NCBI RefSeq assembly: GCF_029867415.1
Contig: NC_081185.1
Location: 38,324,766 to 38,388,765, forward strand
DNA length: 64,000 bases
Source: Vicia villosa
Lineage: Eukaryota; Streptophyta; Magnoliopsida; Fabales; Fabaceae
Direction: 5' to 3'
The position numbers and the translations under genes are program-made. Below, piece by piece: positions 21,580 to 31,925 of this stretch. Within the stretch, counting starts at the first letter, position 1, and every line of letters starts with the position of its first letter. The notes below the pieces were generated by a model that saw nothing but the letters and a program-made list of their open reading frames with translations, made no database searches and was not told the DNA's origin.

Positions 21580-22590
21580 ATGACTGAATTTTGGAAAGGA
21601 CATCCAGAAATGGCACTGGATAGAAAGGATCACGATATTCAAGGATAGCAGTGAATAAAGTGAAGATCACAACATCCGAGAATAGCATTGAATGAAGTGA
21701 GAACATGAATATCCAGGAATGGCACTGAATAAAGGAGTCACGATATTCAAGAATAGCAGTGAATAAAGTGAAGATCACAACATCCGAGAATAGTATTGAA
21801 TGAAGTGAGAAAACGATATCCAGGAGTGGCACTGGATAAAAGGATCACGATATTCAAGAATAGCAGTGAATAAAGTGAAGATCACAACATCCGAGAATAG
21901 CATTGAATGAAGTGAGAAAATGATATCCAGGAACGACACTAGATAAAAGGATCACGATATTCAAGAATAGCAGTGAATAAAGTGAAGATCACAACATCCG
22001 AGAATAGAATTGAATGAAGTGAGAAAATGATATCCAAGAATGGCACCAGATAAAAGGATCACGATATTCAAGAATAGCAGTGAATAAAGTGAAGATCACA
22101 ACATCCGAGAATAGCATTGAATGAAGTGAGAAAATAATATCCAAGAATGGCATTGGATAAAGCGATTCAAATGGTCCTTCAGGAATGGCACTGAAAGAAG
22201 TAAAAGAGAGTCAACAACATTTAGGAACGGCACTGAATAAGGTGAGAAACTCACGATATCCAGGAATGGCACTGAATAAGGTGAGAAACATCTTTCAGGA
22301 ATGGCACTGAATGAGGGAAGAATCACAACACTCAGGAATGGCACTGAATGAGATAAGAAATCACAATAGCCAGGAACGGAACTGAATAAGGTGAGAAACA
22401 TCTTTCAGGAATGGCACTGAAAGAAAGAAGAATCACAACACTCAGGAATGACACTGAATGAGGTGAGAAAATCATGATATCCAGGAATGGCACTGAATAA
22501 AGGAATCACGATATCCAGAAATGGCACCAGATAAAGTGAGAAACATCTTTCAGGAATGGCGCTGAAAGTAGAAAGGGACATCTAGGAATA
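21580..22590. repeat. Tandem-repeat array in the 3' UTR of element B
   Basis: TGAAGATCACAACATCC recurs at about 21661, 21769, 21877, 21983 and 22090, a period of about 107 bp. Each period holds two or three related sub-units of the form GGAATGGCACTGAATA or GAATAGCAGTGAATAA. From about 22140 to 22590 the array goes over to shorter sub-units (TTTCAGGAATGGCACTGA with variable tails). The open frames across it are repeats and not proteins. Tandem arrays in the 3' UTR of Tat/Ogre elements are a known source of satellite repeats. Confidence 0.9.
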
Positions 22591-24556
22591 GAACTAGATG
22601 GAGAAGACAAACAAGTATCTGTTTTTGGTAGGTGCCAAGTGAGTTGGACTTTGATCTCAAGGTAAAATGTTGATAACAACAAGACCTCGGAAGAATGTAA
22701 ATGAGTACGAATTTGTTTCTATGCAAAATTTTTTTATGAATGATGAATGCTTAATGCAATGCGATAATTTGTGACGATTGAGGTAGACTCTTTTGTTAGG
22801 CACGATAGGAACTCTGATTCCTCAACGCGGGAGCTCTGCCAACTCTGCTTATGAAGAAGATGCTTGGACACACTTCTTGTCACATTGGTAACTGTATCAG
22901 ACTGGTGATCCTCTGAGAAGGACTGGTGAACTGTGCTTGGGGATTGCTGAAGAAGATTGCCCCTGATTCATTAATTGTTGCAAGTTAACTGATCATGGCT
23001 TCAGTTGAACTGTACTGGGGATGAACTCATCATGGCTTCAATTCTTGAAATGCATGTTGGGACGGCTTGCCCCAGTATAAGTCTTGAAAGGATATTCTGA
23101 TCAACAAATCTTTAACTGAACATCTGAACAACAGGATCTTGAAATAACCTGCCCCTGATTGGATCACTGGTCAAGTTTCTCGACTGTTTGAACTTCCTGA
23201 AAAATGAGTGCTTACTTGCAAATAAAATTTTCATTCAAGAATGATAATTTTAATGCAATGCTCAAGGCATATTTTTGAAATCAAAATCATTATTGGAATG
23301 ATGTTATATATGTAAGGCAAATGGAATCACTGGTCAAAACATGAAGGTTAAGATGTTCAAAGTGAAAGATAAAGCAAAGATATGGTATCAAAACAAATGA
23401 TTTGTAAATCTCTAGGGAGTCAGCTTACACAACCTTGTTGTAGTATGCTTTCAAACAAACCTTGCTTCAATTAGGTCTTTTAAAGGTTGTAACATGGCCA
23501 GGTTCACGGTTTCAAAAACAAAGGATATAAGGCTCAAAATTGATTGTACCCACCCCATCTTCGTGATGATCTCCAGTCCTAAAACTCAGTTAATTCAACT
23601 CATGCATTCAGGTTTCAAGAGACTTCTGGAATTGCACCTATTGTAATGATGATAGCTCACAAGCAAAGAGAAATTTTGAGATGGCCGTAACTTCTTCCTT
23701 TTGATAGTCACAACATTTTGTTGTTTGAGGACTTTATTGACTTCTCCTTTTTCATCTTTTTCTTTTGATATCCCTAACTTTTTCCTGAACTGTCTATTTT
23801 TGAACTTACAGTCAGCGGGATGCCCTTATTTTTGCCTAAGTCATCTTTTGGTCTTGACTTAGCAGGCTTTTTTTTTTTGATACATTTTTTTTTGAAAGAT
23901 AGTGACTGCCTTGCTTAATGATTGATGAACCATCATTGGCTTTTGATTGACATCTCCAACACTTCTTTGATGTGTGCGGAGGAAAGCTTGTGATTGAAGC
24001 CTTTGTTGAAAGGTGTACTGAATGATTCTCTTAAAATAGAATGCACAGCCAAATTAACTGAGAACTACCCTGCCCCAGGTTAAAAATGCGGGTTTTTTCG
24101 TACAGAAAGAAACACCAACTTTGAAGGCTCAGAGGGGTTGACAAGGGATTAACTTCCTTATTTCTCTAGTGTTTGGGAATTGAAACAATGCCTGTACATC
24201 ATCTGCAGAGTTTTATTTGAAAGCATACAGTTCAACAACTTGGGTATTTCATTGTCATCATCTTCCCTCCAATCTTTGCATAAAACACAAGTTTGATAGA
24301 GAAAGAAAACGGAAGAAAAAGTTTTGTAAAAGAAGGTATAAACATAAACACAGTGGATAAAAATGAATTCAAAATATGCAATGCTCATTTCGTTAAAATC
24401 ACCATTCAAAAACAAACAAAGTCTAAAAGTAAACAGCAAAATAAAGGAAAAAAGCAAACAGTACAGAAACAAGGCCTAGTGACCGATCAGCAACAAAGAT
24501 GAGCTATCTCGTCTGAAACACTTGGCTTTAGGAAAATAATTTCCTTTGACCTGTCT
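22591..24556. other. Rest of element B 3' UTR
   Basis: Non-coding sequence between the array and gag. The phrases GCCTAAGTCATCTTTTGG and TTTTTTTTTTGAT near 23840-23890 resemble the 3' UTR of element A around 33950-34020 (TTTTTGCCT, AAGTCGCCCTT). The minus-strand ORF at 24158-24472 has hydrophobic runs but no family resemblance, and it survives in copy C only because the block is duplicated. Confidence 0.6.
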
Positions 24557-26059
24557 TCAGCCACTCTTGTCTGGTAAAGGATTAGTGACAACATGAGGAC
24601 CCATATCCTTGAAAGAGAGCATCTTTGATCTCACCAACTCTTGAACTCTAGCCTTCAAAGCATAACAATTTTCCAAATCATGGCCAGCACCACCCTGATG
24701 GAATTCATAATGAAGATCAGGTCGGAATCCTTTTGAGGGAGGATTTCGAGGAGGCGGCATGGCTCTTGTTGTGATCAATCCCTTTTGAACCAATGCGAGA
24801 TATAATTCAGTGTAAGACATAGGAATAGGATCAAAGTGAGTCCTATCGCGGTTCTGATTCTGATTAGCAACCTGAGGTTGAGGAACTCGAACTTGCATAG
24901 GAGCGACAATGGCTACATAAGGTTGATCACCATTTTGAGGTCTACGACGAGATCCCCTTCTGTCATCTGACATAGCATTAGTCTCATTCTCTTTCTTCTT
25001 GTGGAAGTTTCCATAAGGTTTCTCCGATCCACCAGAAGATTCAGCAACATGAGTAACTTTCCCATTCTTGATTCCCTCTTCAAGTCTCTGACCAATGGTT
25101 ACCAGGACTGTGAAGTTGGAAGATACACTGCCAATCATCTTCTCCCAAAAGAAAGGTGAGAGAGTGTCCATGAACATGCCAGTCAGCTCCTATTCAGCTA
25201 AAGGTGGCTCCACTTGAGAAGCTAGCTCTCTCCCGCGTTGAGCGTACTCCTTGAAAGATTCTTTCTCTTTTTGAGGCATGTTTTGCAGTTGTCGGCGATC
25301 AGGTGCCATGTCCAAATTATACTTATATTGTTTCATGAAAGCATCAGTCAGATCTTGGAAGCAATGAATGTGACTCTTCTCAAGTCCCATATACCATTTC
25401 AACGAAGCTTCACTCAAACTATCCTGAAAGCAATGAATGAGAAGTTTGTCGTTCTTGGTATAAGCGGCCATCTTGCGGTAGTACATAGTCAAATGGCTTT
25501 TTGGGCAAGTGTTCCCTTTATATTTCTCAAACTCAGGAGTCTTGAATTTTGCAGGCATGACAAAGTCGGAAACCAAACACATATCCTCAGCAGCAACCCC
25601 AAAGTAATCATTTCCTTCCATGGCTCTCAGGCGCTTTTCTAAAGTATGATACTGTTGTTTGACATCTTCAATATCTCCAGCATCTCCTTGGCTTCCATTA
25701 TGGGAACGGGCAGCTTGATATTCAAACAGAGGATTCACATAAGTAGGCTAAGCAACAGTGTGCATAATAGGCTGAGATTCAGTGAATACAGGAGCATGAA
25801 AAACTTGGTTTGAAGCTTGACCAATCACAAGTTGTGAAGATTGACCAATACCAGGAGTCTTCTCATAGGGAAGAGTGTAACCAGGTGGCAAACAAAACTC
25901 AGGCCATGTAGAAGGTGGTTGTTGAGTAGGTTGAGGGTCAACATCAGCACTTGAGACTTCAACAATGACAGTCTTCTGAGGCGGTTCTCCTCTAGCAATC
26001 AAAACTTGCAGCATCTCAGTTAGCTTGGTCATGCCTGACTTCAACTCATCAATTTCCAT
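24557..26059 (-). pseudogene. gag of element B, two premature stops
   Basis: A single frame of about 500 codons from the Met at 26057-26059 is interrupted by TAG at 25748-25750 and TAG at 25190-25192. It matches the gag of element A throughout. Shared features are a short coiled-coil start, a PAKFKTPEFEKYKG motif, KWYMGLEKSHI, QYKYNLDMAPDRRQLQ, FKEYAQR and FMDTLSPFFWEKMIG (Retrotrans_gag core). It then has FDPIPMSYTELYLAL and a Cys/His segment (HQGGAGHDLENC) that lacks the first Cys seen in A. The frame ends shortly after this zinc-finger-like segment, where A goes on into protease. Copy C has different stops, so each copy decayed independently. Confidence 0.9.
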
Positions 26060-26991
26060 CCTGACCTCTGCATTGTGTTGCTCTTGGTATTACATTCTCA
26101 ATCTGACGTTGGCTCTAGTTCCGTACTTGTGTGGAGGAATCAGCTTGACGGTAGACAGACAAACTCTGAAGATGGAGACAGACAAGGATAAGTTTTCTGG
26201 ACAACCTGGATGTATGTATGCAAATGATGCAATTGCTATTTTTTTTGTTTTTTATTTATTTTATTTTCAAGGAATTCAAGTTATTAATTTGTAAACATCA
26301 AAACATGAAGGAGGTAAATCCTACATTGGATCAAAGCTTTGATCAAGTTATCATCAAGATCAATCATCCATTTTGGTAGATTAGAGTTTTCACCCCATCA
26401 ACACCCAAGATCCATTGAGTTTGATGAAACTTATGATGTTTACAAAGAAAGACCTATGAGTTCCTTGGAAATCAAATGAATGCATGGATGTATGGTTTAT
26501 GCATCAATCACAATGAAGATCACACATGGTCGCACAAACAGGGTTCAAAGGTTCGACGTCACGACCATGGAGTCAAAGTTAAGAACCACCCACAAAGGTA
26601 TGTACTAGGGAATTGTGTACCTGCCGAACGGGTTCTACAAAGGTTCCCAGAGTTTTCAATCTTCTATCAGATACTACCGGCACGCACAATTGCTCATGGG
26701 CGCCAATAATATGCCTAAAAAGACCTCGTCTGAGCGTAGTATCGCATGACAACAAGCTCAAATTGGTACTTGATCTTGTTTCTGCACTACATCCTAAAAA
26801 GGCTTAGATGGGTTAAAAGGGTTCTAGGCCATTCAGCTTCTACGGACACTCACTATTGAAAGTAATAGCGTTCTTACGATAGTTCGTAACAACATCTACT
26901 ACCTTCCATGAGGCCTCCACTGATTGGGGTTCCACCATATGATGCTCATGTTAAGGATTGCTCCTGACATGCAACTATTGGTCTTACCACC
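26060..26991 (-). other. Element B leader (5' UTR), part
   Basis: Non-coding leader upstream of gag, similar to the leader of element A at 43711-44500 (shared GTCACGA..ATG, TACTAGGG and CCTCCACTGA phrases in the same order). It ends at CCACC (26987-26991), the target site of element A. ORF1 would be expected here in a full Ogre element but is absent. Confidence 0.75.
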
Positions 26992-29900
26992 TGTCGCGGG
27001 CGAAAAATCGTTTTGTTCCTCTTTTTTCGAGATGAGACACCTGATGCCTTCTTTGGGCTCGAGTGCTCAAAAAAATGATTTTTCTTTTGTACCGACCAAA
27101 CTTTTTATTTTTTCTAAAGTAGGAAAAGGAAAAAAGCTGCAATAACCTAAAAAGTGGGGGAGAGATTCCGGGTAAGAGGGTTGGTTATACGAAGGGAAGG
27201 TATTAGCACCCAACGTATCTATAGTACTCTATAGGTTTCTTTGTTTTGTTTATTCCATTCTTGTTGTGGTGGAGGTTCTTGTGAAATAGGTGGGACCTAA
27301 GGTGTTTGTTTGATTATGCTCGCAAAGATCATCGCGATCCTCTGCATACATATCCCTTAGAGGGAATCAGAGCATCTGTAGCTCGGGGTCTACGGGTGCT
27401 AAGGTTTGAATGGTTTTTTTTTTGTTTTGCTCGCCAAGGATCGACCTTGTGCCTACGTATTCTCAAAGGGATGTTGAGAAAGTCAGAGCAATCGTAGTTC
27501 CCACTTATGCTAGTGGAAGCAAAGGAAAATAGACAAATGTCGTCTAAATGCTAGATGTATCTAATCTATGTCATCACATACATCTGTTTGATTTTTTGTT
27601 TGAAAATCTTTTCATTATAAGCCCGGGGCCATGCCACTTAGGGTGCTTAGAATGATAAAGATGTTTTTGTTGTTTAACCAGCCTTGTGGCAAAAACTTTC
27701 AATGAAGTCAGCCTTGTGACAAAAAGTTTTGATTAATCAGCCAGCCTTGTGGCAAAAGTTTCAATGAAGTCAGCCTTGTGACAAAAACTTTGATTAATCA
27801 TCCAGTACGGTGGTAAAACAGTTTGATTGATTAGCCAGCCTTGTGGCAAAAAGGTTTGATTTTTGATTGATTGATTGTTTGTGATGATATAGAAGAGATA
27901 CTCCTAGCATAGAGATGAAAAATGTCTAATCTCCTAGGGTATTTGTTTTGGATATTTGGGATGCTTATAAGAAGCCCGTGGGTCCTTGTACGAAGCCCAA
28001 GAGGAGGCTATCCGAGGGTCCTTGCATTGTAAGCCCAAGAGGAGGCTATGGGAGGGACAATCCAGGGTCCTTGCATTGTAAGCCCAAGAGGAGGCTATGG
28101 GAGGGACACTCGTTTGTACAAAGCCCAAGGGGAGGCATGGTATAGTTGGTTTGAGCTCTTAGAGCGATTTCACCGGGAAACCATACTCTATGTCCTAACC
28201 TAAACTAGGGAGATTCTTTGCACGAAGCCCAATAGGAGGCTATGGGGAACCTAGTGTTGTACTAAGTTGAACAAGCACACATATCACACATATGAACAAA
28301 CATGAACAAGTATGAACAAACATGAACAAGTATGAACAAGCACATATATATGACAAAGTATGTGTATATAATGGAGTTTATGAAGGAAATATACCTGTAA
28401 GCATGATCCATTTGTATATACAGGGCTCGGGACTCATACTCGGGGAGAGGTCCACTTGAGTTTATTCAAAGCTATGTAAACAGGTATTTACAAAAGGGCT
28501 TGGGACTTATACCTACATGGAGGCCCATGTTTTTATTTTTGGGAAGATTTAAAGAAACCTTCATTTTTGGTTTGTTATTCAAAGTTAAAAAAACAGATTG
28601 ATTGAGATATGTACAAAAGGCGTACAATGAAATACCTAATTTCATGTACTGGAGTGGGTATGTACAAAAGGGCTTGGGACTTATACCTACAGGGAGGCCC
28701 ATGGTATATTTTATGAAACATGGTTGATTATTTATTTACAGACGCGTTGTTTGAAAAACTGTTTGAAAGTTTTTATTCTGAAAGAGTTTTCTGTACAAAG
28801 AAAAACTGTAGAAAAAAGGAAAAAAGGAGTGGGTCTTATACTCTCTAATATTCGAGAGGCCCCACATCGTTTTGAAAATCAATTGATCAATTAAAAGATT
28901 TAATCAATAGTTTCAAAAAGAAATGGTTTATTGTTTTGAAAAGAATGATCGCTCGTCTTAAAACGATTTGAATTTGACAAAAGTCAACTTAATTAAGTTA
29001 AAACAAGTTTTAAAGCTTAATTAAGACCTAAATGATTAGGGTTTGATCACAAAAAAAATATTTACAAGTGATTAGGTTAAAAATTAAATGAAAAAAACAA
29101 TATTTAAAGTATTTAAAAACACTTAAAAATGTATTATTTTAAACCTAATTAAAAACATATTAAATAAATCTTTTTTTGTGATTTTTTTTTTATATTCATG
29201 AAATATATGTGTTAAATAAAGAGTGTACAAAAAATGAATGAAAAATGAATTAATTTGATGTGTTAATTAATTAATTGAAGTTGTAAAAGAAAATGAAAGA
29301 AAATAGGTGCTAAAAAATTGGTTTTGTCTCCACAAGGGTTTGAACCCACGCACCCACGCTTGCTAACCAAAACACTTGCCAACTGAGCTGCGCGCGCAGC
29401 TTGTAAGTAACACGCTTCCATTTAATTATATTTTAAAACGAACCATTTGAATTTCTGAACAAAAAATGGCGCCAAGAACACCTCCCTAACTTGATTTTGA
29501 ATTTTCTGAAAACTGAGTTGTTTTGATCAATTAAAGGGTCTATCTCACTTGGTTTTTCACAAGGAACATGATGGTGCCCTCATAATTCATTTATTTTCAC
29601 TCTAAGGGGGTCAATTTTGTGGAAATCGTGAAGAACCCTAATTCTATGATTCAATCTGAAATCGTGTATGTGCATGATAAGTTGCAATTGATTGAGGGCT
29701 AATGATCCATACATATGCAGAAACATGATGGCAAATCAATTTTTCATTTATGATGCATGTATGATGGAGTTTGAAGTTCAAGAGAGCTTACCTTCAAAAA
29801 CGGCCAACTGAGAATTGAATCCTGATCTGGAGGTGTTACAGATGCTTTGTGATGATCTGGATAGCTTCAATGATGATTATGGAAGGTGTCTGGATGTCTG

Positions 29901-31925
29901 GAATAAGCTGAATTCATCTGAGCATGGTCATGGCACCCGATCTGCAGTTGCTTCAAGCATGAATCGAATTTGAAGATGGAGGTGTTTCAGATCATGGATG
30001 ATGGTTGGGATAGCTCATATATGGTATATGGAATGTGTTTGGATGTTTAACTTGGACAGAAATGAGCTAGCATGAAAATTGGCATGATAAGGCTCATTAT
30101 GTGTTCATAGGGAGGTTGAAATGCAATTCTGAGTTTTGGGGTAATTTGAGGTGTGTGAGTGGTTCAAACACTTCCTAATTGATGTTTAGAAGTTGTTGGA
30201 ATCATCACCTTGGCCAGAACTTCAAGGGTTTGGAGGTTGGGATTTCTACCTCACTTTGAAACTTGAAACTTGCAACTTAAGAAAGAAGAGAGAAAACCTA
30301 TAATTGTGAGGTTTTGGTGTGAATTTGGAAGTGATTTGAACCTCTATTTATAGGCCATGGATTCTGAATACAAGGCTCTTGCAAGTTGCTTCAAAGTTTG
30401 ATGATTTGGCTTAAGGGATAGAAAGGAATCTTTTACATTAAATGCATATGGTTAAAGTTACTAAACCATGGTTAAATTCCAAGCTTCCTATCCTCTTCCA
30501 TTCTGATCTTCAAATCAGAAAATATCATTCAATTATTGCTTCTATGCATCATTACTTGGTCCATTTGGCAATTTGACTCATAACTTTGGCAAAATGACTT
30601 GAAATTTCAAGTGAAAAGTTCACTAATGGCAAAATTCAAAACCATAGCTACACTTCAAATTTTTTCATGCTCTTGGACATTTTGGAAAGCTCATATTACA
30701 CACTTCAAAACCCTAGTTGAAAGTTTCTTCAAGATCTTTAAGGAAATGGGTGAAAAAGATCCATGAACTTTGAAGAAAATGAGATTTCAAGTGAAGTTTT
30801 CAAAAAGTACCAACTTTGAAGCACCATATCTCTTAAATGGTTGATCTTATGGAAAAAATTTATATGTGTCAAAGTTGTTTATTGGATCAAAATCTACAAC
30901 TTTCATGTTGGAAGTTTTTTTCAGTTTGTAGGTGAAATTTTGAGTTATTCCCCTCCAAAGTTTGGAAAAAACCATGAAAAACACTTAGAAATTTTTCTAA
31001 GTATGAAAGTCAAACTTTTGACTTTTTGATTCTTGATTGATTTTCTTGATTTTTCTTGATCAAATGACTTCATATATCATATATTGATGATTCAAAACTT
31101 CAAAAGTCAAGGTTGACCAAAATTCCCGAAAAGTCAATGGTGATCTTGTACAGTTGACTTTTTCAGACGAATCGCGTTTCTGGAGATTTCAAATGAAACA
31201 GGCTATCCTCACCATATGAATGGTATGAATGGATCATATTGAAGCATTAGAGGATATTGAGCCATGGTTTGAGTTGTGGCACCATGTCCTGATTAAAAAG
31301 TCAGTTGTTCAGTGAATTAGGTCAAAAACCCTAATTGTCGACCTGATGAAATTGATGATTGTGGATCTTGAATTGAGATGTAATTTCCATTGGATATTAT
31401 CATAGGGATTATTTGAAGATGATTGAAACCTTTGATTGACTTCCTGGGGGTTTTTAGGGTTTCCCAAATGTGATCCCTGATTTCAGTCCCTGATAGTTCA
31501 AAACCCTGATCTGAGGATTTGTCTGATCAATCTTTGTGTAGGAGATATTATGAGCCAATGGATTAGGTCAAAATGATGCACTTGAGGTCTTGATGTCATG
31601 TCCCAAGCCATTAGGTCAAATTCTGAGCAAAAGTCAGGAGTATGCTATCTTCAGTCAAAACCCTAACTTGGTTGATTCAAAGCTGTTGAGCTTGTGAAGT
31701 GAATCTCTGAGGACCAAATGTTGATTGTTGATGAAGATGATTCATTTTAGATGAAGGGAGAACAAAACCCTAATTGATTGTTACTTGTACTGATGAGTGA
31801 TTTCCTGATTAAATCCTGCTGAGTCACAAGTAGCAAACACAAGCTATGCAATTTGTTAGAGATGCAAATGATGCATATGCAAATGATATGAGGTGGTATC
31901 TTAGGTCAAAAATTGGGGTATGACA
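26992..31925 (-). repeat. 3' LTR of element A
   Basis: 4,934 bp, from TGTCGCGGG at 26992 to GGTATGACA at 31925 on the plus strand. Internal short repeats are: CAGCCTTGTG(A/G)CAAAA five times (27680-27860), a unit with AGCCCAAGAGGAGGCTATGG about five times (27975-28255), and GGGCTTGGGACTTATACCTA twice (about 28497 and 28671). The conserved ACCTTCCC block is at about 27183-27215. A tRNA-like module is at 29336-29395. ORFs of 60-80 codons recur identically in the 5' LTR and are not genes. Confidence 0.95.
29336..29395 (-). other. tRNA-like box A/box B module in element A LTR
   Basis: On the minus strand, AGCTCAGTTGG (29379-29389) is an excellent tRNA box A, followed 32 bp later by GGGTTCAAACCC (29336-29347), an excellent box B with a T-arm-like inverted repeat. 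GCGCGC flanks the 5' side. Acceptor and anticodon stems do not pair well, so it is not a functional tRNA gene. The same module is in the 5' LTR at about 46867-46926. Confidence 0.6.

Larger units (their letters stand above)
21300..26991 (-). mobile_element. Element B internal region (non-autonomous Ogre relative), main part
   Basis: This is the internal region of a gag-only element. From high to low coordinates it has a leader (26991-26060), a damaged gag (26059-24557) and a long 3' UTR with tandem repeats (24556-21300). It continues across element A at 49462-49654, which ends in the PBS. No ORF1, protease, RT or integrase is present, so the element could move only with proteins from an autonomous relative. 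The polypurine tract beside the 3' LTR (21300-21311) reads GATACCTTTATT, where copy C has GATGCCCCTATT. Three of its G residues on the sense strand have become A. Confidence 0.85.

Noticed and set aside
21536..22401. Open frames of about 100 codons with repeated hydrophobic words in the B 3' UTR (and again at 53120-53937)
   Set aside because: They are translations of the tandem-repeat array on the non-sense reading of the repeats. The period explains the words, and no start context or domain is seen.
21580..22590. Regular repeats that could suggest a CRISPR-like array
   Set aside because: The units are contiguous and degenerate without unique spacers, and the DNA is a plant retroelement UTR.
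24158..24472. 104-codon ORF with hydrophobic runs, present again at 55693-56007
   Set aside because: It is duplicated only because B and C are copies. It lies in the 3' UTR, with poly-T-driven hydrophobicity and no family resemblance.
28472..28702. 76-codon ORF conserved in both LTRs of A (also 46003-46233)
   Set aside because: LTR identity reflects recent insertion, not selection. It is built from a duplicated LTR phrase.
29336..29395. Functional tRNA gene
   Set aside because: Box A and box B are good, but acceptor and anticodon stems do not pair and no clear anticodon loop is formed. I kept it only as a tRNA-like module.
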